Of a stretch of 32,115 bases of DNA, positions 1 through 7,795 are shown in pieces. Origin of the DNA: JAHJCL01 sp043818355. GTDB taxonomy: Bacteria > Patescibacteriota > Minisyncoccia > Minisyncoccales > DG-74-3. How positions within the stretch are numbered: position 1 is the first letter of the stretch; each line of letters starts with the position of its first letter. A model generated the notes under the pieces. It worked only from the letters and a program-made list of their open reading frames with translations. It ran no database searches and had not been told where the DNA came from. A program made the position numbers and the translations under genes. Location of the stretch: assembly GCA_043818355.1 (NCBI GenBank), contig JBDRFX010000030.1, forward strand, positions 1 to 32,115. The letters run 5' to 3'.

Positions 1-1
1 A

Positions 2-718
2 GTTCACCCTCATTCTTTAGAGCATGCAATTTTACTTTATGCTAAAGAAAAAGATGTGAGAGTGGCTCTTACAGAAAAAGAAACCATAGCTTTAAAATTT
101 CCTTGGGATTTATTTAGTTTTAATAAGTATTTAATGGATAAATTTTTAGAATTTAAAATATCTAATTCTGCCAAAATTGACAAGACAGCCAAGATTGAGG
201 GCAAGGTGTTTATTGGAGAGAATGTGAAGATTTTTGAAAATGTTGTTATTAAGGGTCCTTGTTATATTGGAGACAATACTGTTGTTGGGAACAATACTTT
301 ATTGCGTGATTATGTTTCTCTAGATGGGGATAATATAGCAGGCGCATTGGCTGAAATAACCAGATCTATTTTTAGCCAGGGTTCCACCATGCACTCAGGA
401 TATTTTGGTGATTCTATTTTGGGAAAGCAATGTTATGTTGGCGCAGGAACCATTACTGCTAATGTCAGAATAGATAGGGGAAATATTAAATCTGTTGTGA
501 AGGGAGCTAAAATAGATACAGGCTTAGCTTCTTTTGGTGTAGTAATGGGGGAGAATGCTAAAGTTGGAATTAATACTTCTTTAATGCCAGGAGTATTTAT
601 TGGCAAAGATTCTATTATCGGCCCTTCATCTTTGGTGAGAAAAAACGTTGAAGATAATACTTTATTTTATTCTGAGTTTCAAGAAGTTAAGAAGAATTTA
701 AATGAAAAAAACGACTAA
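2..718 (+). CDS. Sugar-1-phosphate nucleotidyltransferase / left-handed beta-helix acyltransferase, 5'-truncated
   Basis: The reading frame is open to the left edge of the window (codons from base 2), so the start lies outside. The GTG at 56 is internal and is not the start. What is visible is the end of a nucleotidyltransferase domain, including a PWDLF motif like that of archaeal-type GlmU/glucose-1-phosphate nucleotidyltransferases. It is followed by a hexapeptide-repeat left-handed beta-helix (IGENVKI, IGDNTVVG, GAGTITANVR, VGINTSLMPG). The GAGTITAN segment is typical of the acetyltransferase half of bifunctional GlmU-like proteins, which make UDP-sugars for envelope glycans. Known family: UDP-GlcNAc pyrophosphorylase / GlcN-1-P acetyltransferase. 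The exact sugar substrate cannot be read from this part. It overlaps tsaC by 17 bases. Confidence 0.8.
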   Translation, partial: VHPHSLEHAILLYAKEKDVRVALTEKETIALKFPWDLFSFNKYLMDKFLEFKISNSAKIDKTAKIEGKVFIGENVKIFENVVIKGPCYIGDNTVVGNNTLLRDYVSLDGDNIAGALAEITRSIFSQGSTMHSGYFGDSILGKQCYVGAGTITANVRIDRGNIKSVVKGAKIDTGLASFGVVMGENAKVGINTSLMPGVFIGKDSIIGPSSLVRKNVEDNTLFYSEFQEVKKNLNEKND

Positions 719-1307
719 TTTAGAAGAAGCTATTACTGTCATTAAAAATGGGGGAGTCATTGTTTTCCCAACTGACACGATTTATGGATTAATTTGTGAT
801 GCTATCAACCAAAAAGCAATTCAAAAACTTTTTCAGATTAAAAAAAGAGATCTAAAAAAACCAATCCCTGTTTTTGTAAAAGACATTGAGACGGCTAAAC
901 AAATAGCCATTATTAATGAAAAACAAGAAAGATTTTTAGAAAAGGTTTGGCCTGGCAAAACAACAGTAGTCTTAGAAGCTAAGATTGATTTTCCTCAAGA
1001 AGTTTTGGGAAAGAATAAAACAATTGGACTAAGGGTTCCCAATCATGCTCCTCTTAACGCTCTACTTAATGAAATTAATAAGCCCTTAAGTGGGACTTCA
1101 GCCAATTTGGCTGGAGAATCTTCCTCTACAGATATTAATGATATTATTGATCAGTTCAAAAATGAGAAATTTCAGCCAGATCTTGTCGTTGATTCTGGGA
1201 CATTAGAATCATCAAAACCATCAACTGTAATTGATTTATCTAAAAACCCTCCTGTAATTTTAAGAGAGGGCGCTGTTTCTGGAAAAGAATTATTAAAGAT
1301 TTTTTAA
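702..1307 (+). CDS. tsaC: Threonylcarbamoyl-AMP synthase (TsaC/Sua5/YrdC family)
   Basis: This 201-residue single-domain YrdC-fold protein makes threonylcarbamoyl-AMP from threonine, bicarbonate and ATP, the first step of the t6A37 modification of ANN-decoding tRNAs. Family landmarks are FPTDTIYGL near the N terminus, IKKRDLKKP (the KxR nucleotide-binding element), the SGTSANLAG segment and PSTVIDL near the end. The length fits the short TsaC form, which lacks the extra Sua5 domain. ATG at 702 sits inside the end of the preceding gene, which suggests translational coupling. No Shine-Dalgarno motif is visible. No other t6A genes (tsaB, tsaD, tsaE) are in the window. Confidence 0.93.
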   Translation: MKKTTNLEEAITVIKNGGVIVFPTDTIYGLICDAINQKAIQKLFQIKKRDLKKPIPVFVKDIETAKQIAIINEKQERFLEKVWPGKTTVVLEAKIDFPQEVLGKNKTIGLRVPNHAPLNALLNEINKPLSGTSANLAGESSSTDINDIIDQFKNEKFQPDLVVDSGTLESSKPSTVIDLSKNPPVILREGAVSGKELLKIF

Positions 1308-1312
1308 AAATG

Positions 1313-1396
1313 TGCCGAAGGTGGGAGTTGAACCCACATGAGATTGCTCTCATAGGTTTTTGAGACCTACGTGTATACCAGTTCCACCACTTCGGC
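1313..1396 (-). tRNA. tRNA-Leu (anticodon CAA)
   Basis: On the reverse strand an 84-nt cloverleaf can be folded. The acceptor stem is GCCGAAG/CTTCGGC with discriminator A. The anticodon stem TAGGT/ACCTA encloses loop CTCAAAA, giving anticodon CAA (reads UUG). There is a long class-II variable arm (TGAGAGCAATCTCA), and the T arm is GTGGG-TTCAACT-CCCAC. CCA is not encoded: the bases after the discriminator are CAT. It lies convergent with tsaC and just upstream, in antisense, of the small gene at 1497. Confidence 0.95.
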
Positions 1397-1407
1397 TAAT
1401 ATTCTAA

Positions 1408-1436
1408 AAATTACCAGTTTTTTATCAAGCAGTCAA
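1408..1436 (-). promoter_or_regulatory. Possible sigma70-like promoter for tRNA-Leu
   Basis: On the reverse strand TTGACT (1436-1431) is followed after 17 bases by TAATTT (1413-1408), placing transcription start a few bases before the tRNA. The -10 box is weak. A second candidate pair, TTGATA-N16-TAGAAT, overlaps it closer to the tRNA, so the exact boxes are uncertain. Confidence 0.35.
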
Positions 1437-1459
1437 TTTATTAAATTGATTTTTTTTTT
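1433..1459 (+). terminator. AT-rich hairpin with long T tract
   Basis: The inverted repeat TCAATTT/AAATTGA with an ATT loop is followed directly by about ten T. It would end transcription coming from tsaC before the next gene. The stem has almost no G:C pairs, so it may be a weak terminator. Confidence 0.4.
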
Positions 1460-1496
1460 AAAATTTAGTAATGTGACAAGTAAGGAGAGTGATTTT

Positions 1497-1976
1497 TTGA
1501 TCAAAACTGAAGTTTGGAGAATAGTGAGATTGTTTTTCGTTCTCAAACTAACTATTCCAAATGTTCCTTTAAAAGTTCTTTTAAAGAACAAGAGTGTTGG
1601 GAGCATACGTCAGTATTCGCCATTGGAGAGCAAGATCGAGGCGTTTGGTAAGACCACAGCCATCATTCCAAGCATAATTTTTGATAACTTCGGTGAAAGA
1701 TGGGCAAGAGAATATCCTAAAGATCTTTTGTGCAAGGCGAATTCAATATTGGTTACCATTTCCGGAACAAATTACAAGAAAGAGATTAACTATTTCTTGG
1801 GAGAAATTACTCAAGAACAGATCGACAAGATTCCAGAAAACAAAAAACTTTGCTTAACCATGCTGACTAGAGAAAATATAGAAGGGCTAAGGATTGGTCA
1901 GAACAAGCTTTGGCCAGAGGATAAAAAATTCCTTGAAGATTATGTTTTTGCTCCAACAGAGATTATAGTTTCTTAA
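1497..1976 (+). CDS. Hypothetical protein, about 159 aa
   Basis: I do not recognise this protein. The frame is open further upstream, but that part crosses the tRNA-Leu gene and a T-rich hairpin and cannot be coding. I chose TTG at 1497 because a good Shine-Dalgarno motif (AAGGAG, 1482-1487) lies nine bases upstream; GTG at 1473 is the alternative. A basic, hydrophobic N-terminal stretch (WRIVRLFFVLKLTIP) is followed by a soluble alpha/beta-looking region ending in FAPTEIIVS. No catalytic motif is evident. The last 14 bases overlap the convergent end of topA. The coding sequence is visibly less AT-rich than its neighbours, and a strong Shine-Dalgarno motif is unusual in this window, so recent acquisition is possible. 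Confidence 0.6.
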   Translation: MIKTEVWRIVRLFFVLKLTIPNVPLKVLLKNKSVGSIRQYSPLESKIEAFGKTTAIIPSIIFDNFGERWAREYPKDLLCKANSILVTISGTNYKKEINYFLGEITQEQIDKIPENKKLCLTMLTRENIEGLRIGQNKLWPEDKKFLEDYVFAPTEIIVS

Positions 1977-3981
1977 AATGGCATTCTTTGTTAGAACATT
2001 GAGTGCCCTTATTTTTTTCTACTAAAATAGAGCCACAATTTGGGCAAAATTCTTTAGTCGGTTTATCCCATAAAGCAAAGTCACACTTTGGGTATTGGTT
2101 ACAACCATAGAATATTTTTCCTTTGCGAGTTCTTTTAGCGGTGATTTTACCTTTTTTACACTTAGGACAAGCTAAATCTAAATCTTCTTCTTTTTTAAGA
2201 TTTTCAGTATATTTACATTTTGGAAAATTAGAACAAGAATAGAATTTACCAAATCTACCCAATCTAATAATTACTGGAGAGCCACAATCAGGACAAATTT
2301 TATCTGTTTTTTCTTGAGCTAATTCTTTTTTTTCTAGACTTTCTTCTTTTAATTTTAAATTTTTTTCAAATGGAGTATAGAATTCTCTAATTACTGGGAT
2401 CCATTCTTTTTTATCATGGGCTATACTATCTAAATCTTCTTCCATTTTAGCTGTGAAATGAATATCTACAATTTGAGGAAAATGTTTAACTAACAAATCA
2501 TTTACTACACCACCAATCTCTGTTAAGACAAATCTTTTTTGTTCATCTTTTATAACGTAGTTTCTAGTTTGAATTGTAGATAGAGTGGGAGCATAAGTGG
2601 ATGGTCTTCCAATTCCATTGTCTTCTAAAACTTTAATTAAGCTGCCTTCATTATATCTTGGAGGAGGGGCAGTAAAGTGTTGAGAGGGGGTTAATTCTTT
2701 TAATTGTAGGGGAGTGGTTTTTTCTAAATCAGGTAAACTTTCCTCAGTGTATTTTAAGGGATAGATTTTTAAAAATCCATCAAATTTTAGAGTTTGACCG
2801 CTAGCCCTAAAGCCATAATTTTTAGCTGCAATGTCTACAGTAATTGAATCAAAGATAGATTGAGTCATGAGAGAAGCAACTAGTCTTTGCCAGATTAGCG
2901 TGTAGAGTTTTAGTTGTCTAGCGTCAAGCTCTCCTTTTATGCTTTCTGGGTTTCTGTTCACAAAGGTTGGTCTTATGGCTTCATGAGCTTCTTGAACTCT
3001 TCCTTTTGATTTATATTGTCTAAAAGCCCAATACTGTTCACCTAAATTATCCAATATGTATTTTTTGGTTGCATCAACAGCTAGTTGGCTAATATTTAAA
3101 GAGTCACTTCTGTGGTATGTAATAAAACCTTTTTCATATAGCTTTTGAGCAATACTCATTGTAGTTTTTGCTCCCCAATGAAATCTTTGCCAAGCTGTTC
3201 TTTGAAGGGTACTAGTTGTGAAAGGAGGTAAGGGGCTTCTCTTAACTTGTTTTTTATTAATATCTGTAATTATATATTCAGCCCCTTCTAGGGTTTCTAG
3301 AATCTCATTGGCCTGTTTTTCATTTTCAATAGCAAGCTTATCTATGTTTTCATTATCCTTTTTAACTAAGCTAGCTTGGAATTCTTGATTAGCTAAAAGA
3401 GTAGCTACGATGTTCCAATATTCTTGAGGCTTGAATGCCTTAATTTTTGCTTCTCTTTCTGCTATAAACCTTACAGCTACAGATTGAACTCTGCCGGCTG
3501 ACAATCCTCTAGCTACTTTTTTCCACAAAAGAGGGGATAGTTTATATCCCACTAATCTATCTAAAATTCTTCTAGCTTGTTGTGAGTCTACTAGGTCAAT
3601 ATTAATATCCCTTGGTTCTTTTAAGGCTTTTTGTATGGCCGTTTCTGTAATTTCATGGAAAGTAATTCTTTGATGTTTCTTGTTTTTCAATTTTAAAGCA
3701 TAAGCCAAATGCCAAGCTATTGCTTCTCCTTCTCTGTCTTCATCAGTAGCTAAAATAACTAGATCAGCTTTTTCTGCTTCTTTTTTTAATATGTTTAGAT
3801 TTTTTCTTGCTTTAGTGGGAATAACGTATTGAGGTTCAAAGTTATTCTCTATATCAATACCTAATTTACTTTTTGGTAAATCCCTAATATGTCCATATGA
3901 AGAAAGGACCTTGTATTCAGATCCCAAGAATTTTTGTATAGTTTTTGCTTTCACGGGGCTTTCCACCAGGACCAAGTTCAT
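1963..3981 (-). CDS. topA: DNA topoisomerase I (type IA)
   Basis: This 672-residue enzyme relaxes negative supercoils through a 5'-phosphotyrosine intermediate. The N-terminal TOPRIM domain starts VLVESPVKAKTI and carries the acidic ATDEDREGEAI motif. The catalytic tyrosine is Y289 in GFITYHRSDS; bacterial enzymes usually have ITYMRTDS, so the residue after the tyrosine is His instead of Met. The cleavage-domain motif EAHEAIRPT and the NGIGRPSTYAPT segment are intact. Three C-terminal zinc-ribbon modules follow (CPDCGSP..., CPKCKKG..., CPNCGS...), each with four cysteines, although the last is compact. Its ATG overlaps the stop of the upstream homing endonuclease gene in an ATGA junction. Transcription probably comes from the mfd promoter. 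Confidence 0.97.
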   Translation of the reverse strand: MNLVLVESPVKAKTIQKFLGSEYKVLSSYGHIRDLPKSKLGIDIENNFEPQYVIPTKARKNLNILKKEAEKADLVILATDEDREGEAIAWHLAYALKLKNKKHQRITFHEITETAIQKALKEPRDINIDLVDSQQARRILDRLVGYKLSPLLWKKVARGLSAGRVQSVAVRFIAEREAKIKAFKPQEYWNIVATLLANQEFQASLVKKDNENIDKLAIENEKQANEILETLEGAEYIITDINKKQVKRSPLPPFTTSTLQRTAWQRFHWGAKTTMSIAQKLYEKGFITYHRSDSLNISQLAVDATKKYILDNLGEQYWAFRQYKSKGRVQEAHEAIRPTFVNRNPESIKGELDARQLKLYTLIWQRLVASLMTQSIFDSITVDIAAKNYGFRASGQTLKFDGFLKIYPLKYTEESLPDLEKTTPLQLKELTPSQHFTAPPPRYNEGSLIKVLEDNGIGRPSTYAPTLSTIQTRNYVIKDEQKRFVLTEIGGVVNDLLVKHFPQIVDIHFTAKMEEDLDSIAHDKKEWIPVIREFYTPFEKNLKLKEESLEKKELAQEKTDKICPDCGSPVIIRLGRFGKFYSCSNFPKCKYTENLKKEEDLDLACPKCKKGKITAKRTRKGKIFYGCNQYPKCDFALWDKPTKEFCPNCGSILVEKNKGTQCSNKECHFKKL

Positions 3982-5108
3982 GAATATATTTTTTTAATAT
4001 TATATTTGTATAATTTTAATTTATGAGTTTTGTTCTGAACGCTATTCCAGCTTCGACAAGGCAGTATTGCCAAAATTTTATTTTTAGCCGATGAACTATA
4101 ATGCTGTCGCAGAAGCTCAATTTCTTTTTCAGTATAATTTTTTCTATTTTTCATCTTTGTGTGGAGGCATCGTTTGTAGAGTCTAAACTTTCTCTCAAGA
4201 TATAAATCTGCATGGTCATAAAGATATTCTATTAATGTTTTCGCCGAATTGGCTCTATAGGTAATATAAAAGAGATTATATTTTTTACCATTTTTTTTCG
4301 CCTGGCTAATTTTAGAGTGAATATTGAACTCAGAAAAGAAATGATTTTTAACAAAGGTAACAATTTTTTCTCCACCACACAAGCTTAGTGTTGGATATTC
4401 TCTTTTATCAAAACAGATGCTTCCGTCTCCATCGATTAGTCCTCGAATAAAATCTCTAATATATTTTTTGGGAATTTTTGGTACATTTTCCCGAAGACTT
4501 TTGCGATATGAAATGCCTAAGATTTTTAAATCGTCAACAATTTTTTGGCTAGCAATGCTAATGTGGGATGCATTTTTTACCAAAGAAATTTTATGCTTAG
4601 AAGAAAATTCTTTTTTTATTTTTTTTAAAATATCTATATCTTTTTGTTGAACGCCAAATTTTAAACTATCGCTATACCCCTTATGAGTTCCTTTGACAAT
4701 ACAACCATCGCTTGAGATAAATCCAAGAATATACGCCATGTTTGGTGACCATTTTTTAAAATAGCATTCATTGATTGCTAATCTCGGCTTATTTCTTCGA
4801 CGTAGCAGGCCCATTCTTTCTCCTTGGGCTAAAATTCCCGACCAAGTTCTGGTCGGTAAAAGATTCAAGAGTTTTTCTTGGGGTATTTCGGAAAAGAATT
4901 TATATAATATATTGTTTTCTTTTTGCTGCCATAATTTTGCCGATGGTAATTCCAGACTAAGAGCTTTAGCCACAATTGATCCAGTTGTTCTCTTTGGGAA
5001 CATTTTTGCCAAATTTTTAGCGTGTATTATGGAATAGAATTCTCTTAAATGAGCAATCTCATTGGTAGACCAATAACTATAATTTTTGGTTTGCAATTTC
5101 GTATTCAT
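3978..5108 (-). CDS. Free-standing LAGLIDADG homing endonuclease with Myb/SANT-like repeats
   Basis: This 376-residue protein has two LAGLIDADG motifs: YILGFISSDG (127-135 region, acidic residue D134) and IRGLIDGDG (221-229, D228). It therefore belongs to the two-motif, single-chain class of DNA-cleaving homing endonucleases. The N terminus holds two similar modules (about 12-54 and 59-101) and the C terminus a third (about 325-366). All three end in a related segment (PKRTTGSIVAKAL, PTRTWSGILAQGE, PCRSWNSVQNKTH) and look like Myb/SANT-type DNA-binding units. No intein splicing motifs are present and both neighbouring genes are intact, so this is an autonomous gene between mfd (34-base gap) and topA (ATGA overlap). 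No Shine-Dalgarno motif precedes the ATG. Both catalytic acidic residues are present, so activity is plausible. Confidence 0.88.
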   Translation of the reverse strand: MNTKLQTKNYSYWSTNEIAHLREFYSIIHAKNLAKMFPKRTTGSIVAKALSLELPSAKLWQQKENNILYKFFSEIPQEKLLNLLPTRTWSGILAQGERMGLLRRRNKPRLAINECYFKKWSPNMAYILGFISSDGCIVKGTHKGYSDSLKFGVQQKDIDILKKIKKEFSSKHKISLVKNASHISIASQKIVDDLKILGISYRKSLRENVPKIPKKYIRDFIRGLIDGDGSICFDKREYPTLSLCGGEKIVTFVKNHFFSEFNIHSKISQAKKNGKKYNLFYITYRANSAKTLIEYLYDHADLYLERKFRLYKRCLHTKMKNRKNYTEKEIELLRQHYSSSAKNKILAILPCRSWNSVQNKTHKLKLYKYNIKKIYS

Positions 5109-5142
5109 AAATTTTTATGAATTATTGATTGTAGAATGAAGT

Positions 5143-7101
5143 TCATTTATTTTTCATTTTTTCAATTGCTAAAGATAACATTTGGCAATAAAAATTCAAG
5201 CCCACTTTATTTATGCTTCCTGACTGCTCTTTGCCAAGCATATTGCCAGCACCCCTAATTTCCATATCTTTTAAGGCTATTCTGTGGCCGGATCCTAATT
5301 CGTTGATTTCTTTTAAAGCACTTAATCTCATCTTAGCCTTTTTTGACATATTTTGACCATAGAAGAAATAACTAAAGGCTTGAATGTGAGATCTGCCTAT
5401 TCTACCTTTGATTTGATAGCTTTGAGATAATCCCAGCCTAGTAGCATCAGCCACAATAAGTGTATTAACGTTTGGCAGATCAATTCCGTTTTCAATAATT
5501 GTAGTAGCTATTAAAACATCAAATTTTTTGTTTTTGAAATCAGTCATTATCTGCATGAGATTTTTTGATGGAAGTTTCCCATGAGCAATTTCAAATCTTA
5601 CATCTGGTAATAATTCTTCTAGGAATTTTTTAGCACCATGAATAGTTTGAACTCTGTTGTGTAAATAATATACTTGGCCTTTTCTTTTTAGTTCTTGTTT
5701 TATGGCTTTTTGAATTGTTTTAGTTGAAAAGTTTTTAATGAATATTTTTACGGCCATTCTTCCTTCGGGAGGAGTTTTTATTATACTAATATCTCTTAAA
5801 GAAGACATGGCCATATATAGAGTTCTTGGAATTGGCGTTGCCGAAAGAGAAAGAACGTTAAGTTCAGCTCTTTTATTTTTTAATACCTCTTTTTGTTTAA
5901 CTCCAAATTTTTGTTCGTCATCAATAACTAGTAGTCCTAGTTTTTTGAATTCAATATCTTTTGATAATACTCTATGAGTTCCAATGACAATGTCTATTTT
6001 TCCATCCTTTATATCTTTTATTGTATCTTTTTGTTCTTTTTTAGATTGTAGTCTAGACATTAAAGCTATTTTAATTGGCAGACCCCACAGTCTTTCTTTA
6101 AAAGTTTGGTAGTGTTGATCGGCCAGAATTGTTGTTGGAGCAATAAGAGCAGATTGTTCTCCAGCATTAATAGTTTTTGCCATGGCTCTTAGGGCAATTT
6201 CTGTTTTACCAAAACCAACATCCCCACAAACAATTCTGTCCATGGGCTTGTTAGATTCTAGATCTTTTTTAATTTCTTCTAGAGTTTGAATCTGATCGGG
6301 AGTTTCTTCATAAGGGAAGGTAGCTGCTATTTGATTATCTATTTCGCTATCTTTTTCATATGGAATTCTTATGGTTTCTTCTCTTTGGGCTGCTATTGCT
6401 AACAATTCTTTAGCCAAATTTTCTGTTTCTTTCTTAATTTTTCTTTTAGTTTTTTGCCAAACCATAGAGCCCAATCTTGAAATTTTTGGCTCTGTAAATC
6501 CAACATACCTTGATAATTTTCTTTCTAGCCCAACAGGAACATAGAGTTTATCTTCTGCAGCATACTCTAGAGTATAATATTCTTGAAGAGAAGAGATGCT
6601 CAGCTTTTCTTTTTTTAAGAATTTTCCTATTCCATGGTCTAGGTGAACTAAATATTCATTTGGTTTTAAACCCTTTAAGTCAGAGAAGGTTTTTTGAGAT
6701 TTTAATTTCTTTTTTAAAAGTTTTCTTGAATTTTCCTCGTTTTCAATTTCAATTGGTAGTTTGGAAATACCTTCTATGCTGTTGCCAAGAAATTCAATTT
6801 GAATAGCATAATTTAAGTTAATGGGAAAAACATTTATCATTCCCCCCAAATGAGAAAATTCTCCAGGTTCATCGGTTTTTAAAACTTTTTCATATCCAAG
6901 TTCATCCAATTGTCTTAATAGTTCTGAGAGGGAGAGATTTTGATTTATTTCTAAGTATACCGTATTGTCTTGGAAAAAGCTTTGTGTTTTTCTAGAGTCC
7001 AAGATTTTTTTAAAATTTTGTTCAATCCAAAAATTGTCCCTTTCCAAGAAGTAGGGGGTTATGCTTACAATCAAAATCTTATCTATGGTTTTTTCTATCA
7101 T
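5143..7101 (-). CDS. mfd: Minimal transcription-repair coupling factor (Mfd)
   Basis: Mfd binds stalled RNA polymerase and pushes it off DNA using a RecG-like translocase. Canonical Mfd is about 1,150 residues; this one is 652. About 140 N-terminal residues keep only a remnant of the UvrB-like region (GYEKVLKTDEPGEF). Next come the RNA-polymerase-interaction domain (YLVHLDHGIGKF to about residue 220) and the SF2 motor: Walker A GDVGFGKTE (K299), IDDEQKFGV in place of the usual DEEQ, SATPIPRTLYM, and the TRG motif region LKDMEIRGAGNMLG. The protein ends right after this, without the C-terminal inhibitory domain. The UvrA-binding surface appears absent. It begins the mfd-endonuclease-topA transcription unit. 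No frameshift remnant is visible on either side. Confidence 0.9.
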   Translation of the reverse strand: MIEKTIDKILIVSITPYFLERDNFWIEQNFKKILDSRKTQSFFQDNTVYLEINQNLSLSELLRQLDELGYEKVLKTDEPGEFSHLGGMINVFPINLNYAIQIEFLGNSIEGISKLPIEIENEENSRKLLKKKLKSQKTFSDLKGLKPNEYLVHLDHGIGKFLKKEKLSISSLQEYYTLEYAAEDKLYVPVGLERKLSRYVGFTEPKISRLGSMVWQKTKRKIKKETENLAKELLAIAAQREETIRIPYEKDSEIDNQIAATFPYEETPDQIQTLEEIKKDLESNKPMDRIVCGDVGFGKTEIALRAMAKTINAGEQSALIAPTTILADQHYQTFKERLWGLPIKIALMSRLQSKKEQKDTIKDIKDGKIDIVIGTHRVLSKDIEFKKLGLLVIDDEQKFGVKQKEVLKNKRAELNVLSLSATPIPRTLYMAMSSLRDISIIKTPPEGRMAVKIFIKNFSTKTIQKAIKQELKRKGQVYYLHNRVQTIHGAKKFLEELLPDVRFEIAHGKLPSKNLMQIMTDFKNKKFDVLIATTIIENGIDLPNVNTLIVADATRLGLSQSYQIKGRIGRSHIQAFSYFFYGQNMSKKAKMRLSALKEINELGSGHRIALKDMEIRGAGNMLGKEQSGSINKVGLNFYCQMLSLAIEKMKNK

Positions 7102-7117
7102 TTTTTAACTTAAGCTG

Positions 7118-7147
7118 AGTGTACCATACCTTTTTTTGAATTTCCAA
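7118..7147 (-). promoter_or_regulatory. Promoter of the mfd-endonuclease-topA operon
   Basis: On the reverse strand TTGGAA (7147-7142) is separated by 18 bases from TACACT (7123-7118). The -10 box is preceded by TGG, giving an extended -10 (TGnTACACT). Predicted start of transcription is about 10 bases before the mfd ATG, leaving a very short leader. Confidence 0.5.
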
Positions 7148-7190
7148 AACAAAAACCCCAACACCCAGATCAAGCCTATTAAGGCGGGGA
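7146..7190 (-). terminator. Possible terminator after pth
   Basis: On the reverse strand, after the pth stop, CCCC (7189-7186) can pair with GGGG (7159-7156) around an inner GCCT/AGGC stem. It is followed by TTTTTGTTTT. It overlaps the -35 box of the mfd promoter. The stem has a large internal loop, so strength is uncertain. Confidence 0.4.
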
Positions 7191-7195
7191 TCGTT

Positions 7196-7696
7196 TTAGA
7201 GACCTTTTATGATTTCTTTTATTATTTTTTCTTCTGTTTCTGAGAATTTTTTTAAAACAAATTTATCAATGTCACTAGGTTTTCCTTTCTGAGGAAGAAT
7301 TCCTATTCTTATTCTTTTAAACTCCTTTGTTTTTAGAGAATCAATAATAGACTGAACTCCCTTGTGTCCTGCAGAACCTGAATTATTTGATTCTTTAATT
7401 TTTCCCAAAGCAATATCAACGTCATCATGTATAATAATAAGTTCTCCTTTTTTGTAATATTTCATTAAAAGACTTACTGCCCCCCCAGAAAGATTCATAA
7501 AAGTTTGTGGTTTGGCTAAAATAATTTTTTCTTCATTCAAAATGCCTTCTGATATTTCAGTTTTTAATTTTTTATTCAAAGAAAAACTAGGAAAGTTGTT
7601 TTCTTTTTGCATTTTATTTAAAATAGTGAATCCTAGATTATGCCTTGTTCCTTCAAATTTTTCTCCTGGGTTTCCCAAGCCAACAATAATTTTCAT
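7196..7696 (-). CDS. pth: Peptidyl-tRNA hydrolase
   Basis: Pth cleaves the ester bond of peptidyl-tRNA released by drop-off, recycling tRNA. The 166-residue protein starts with the conserved GLGNPGEKFEGTRHNLGF, which contains the catalytic His (H20). It has the KPQTFMNLSGGAV segment with the tRNA-binding Asn, the IIHDDVDIALGKIK segment with the catalytic-partner Asp, and SAGHKGVQSIIDSL. It is slightly shorter than the usual 190 residues at the C terminus. It is divergent from lepB; the two predicted promoters overlap. Confidence 0.96.
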   Translation of the reverse strand: MKIIVGLGNPGEKFEGTRHNLGFTILNKMQKENNFPSFSLNKKLKTEISEGILNEEKIILAKPQTFMNLSGGAVSLLMKYYKKGELIIIHDDVDIALGKIKESNNSGSAGHKGVQSIIDSLKTKEFKRIRIGILPQKGKPSDIDKFVLKKFSETEEKIIKEIIKGL

Positions 7697-7710
7697 ATTA
7701 TTTTTATTGT

Positions 7711-7740
7711 ATCATATGGGATAAAATATTGTATTGCTAA
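7711..7740 (-). promoter_or_regulatory. Possible pth promoter
   Basis: On the reverse strand TTAGCA (7740-7735), an 18-base spacer, then TATGAT (7716-7711), with start of transcription predicted about eight bases before the pth ATG. Its -35 box uses almost the same bases as the -35 box of the opposing lepB promoter. Confidence 0.4.
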
Positions 7741-7762
7741 ATCATAAAAACATTGGTACAAT
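7734..7762 (+). promoter_or_regulatory. Promoter of the lepB-ftsZ gene block
   Basis: TTGCTA (7734-7739), 17 bases, TACAAT (7757-7762). It lies 33 bases before the lepB ATG and is the only clear promoter I see before the long run of genes down to ftsZ. Confidence 0.55.
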
Positions 7763-7795
7763 AACCTTAATCTGAATTCAAATTAACTAAAATTT

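Noticed and set aside
1371..1496. Extension of the orphan gene upstream to an ATG at 1371
   Set aside because: This part overlaps the tRNA-Leu gene and an AT-rich hairpin with a T tract; the Shine-Dalgarno motif at 1482-1487 supports the TTG at 1497.
3978..5108. Intein or group I intron in topA
   Set aside because: The topA frame is complete and starts with a normal TOPRIM sequence; the endonuclease has no splicing motifs and lies wholly upstream of topA.
5143..7101. Mfd shortened by frameshift or assembly error
   Set aside because: A promoter and a terminator-like hairpin lie directly upstream and the endonuclease gene follows 34 bases downstream; no remnant of the missing domains was found in the short flanks.
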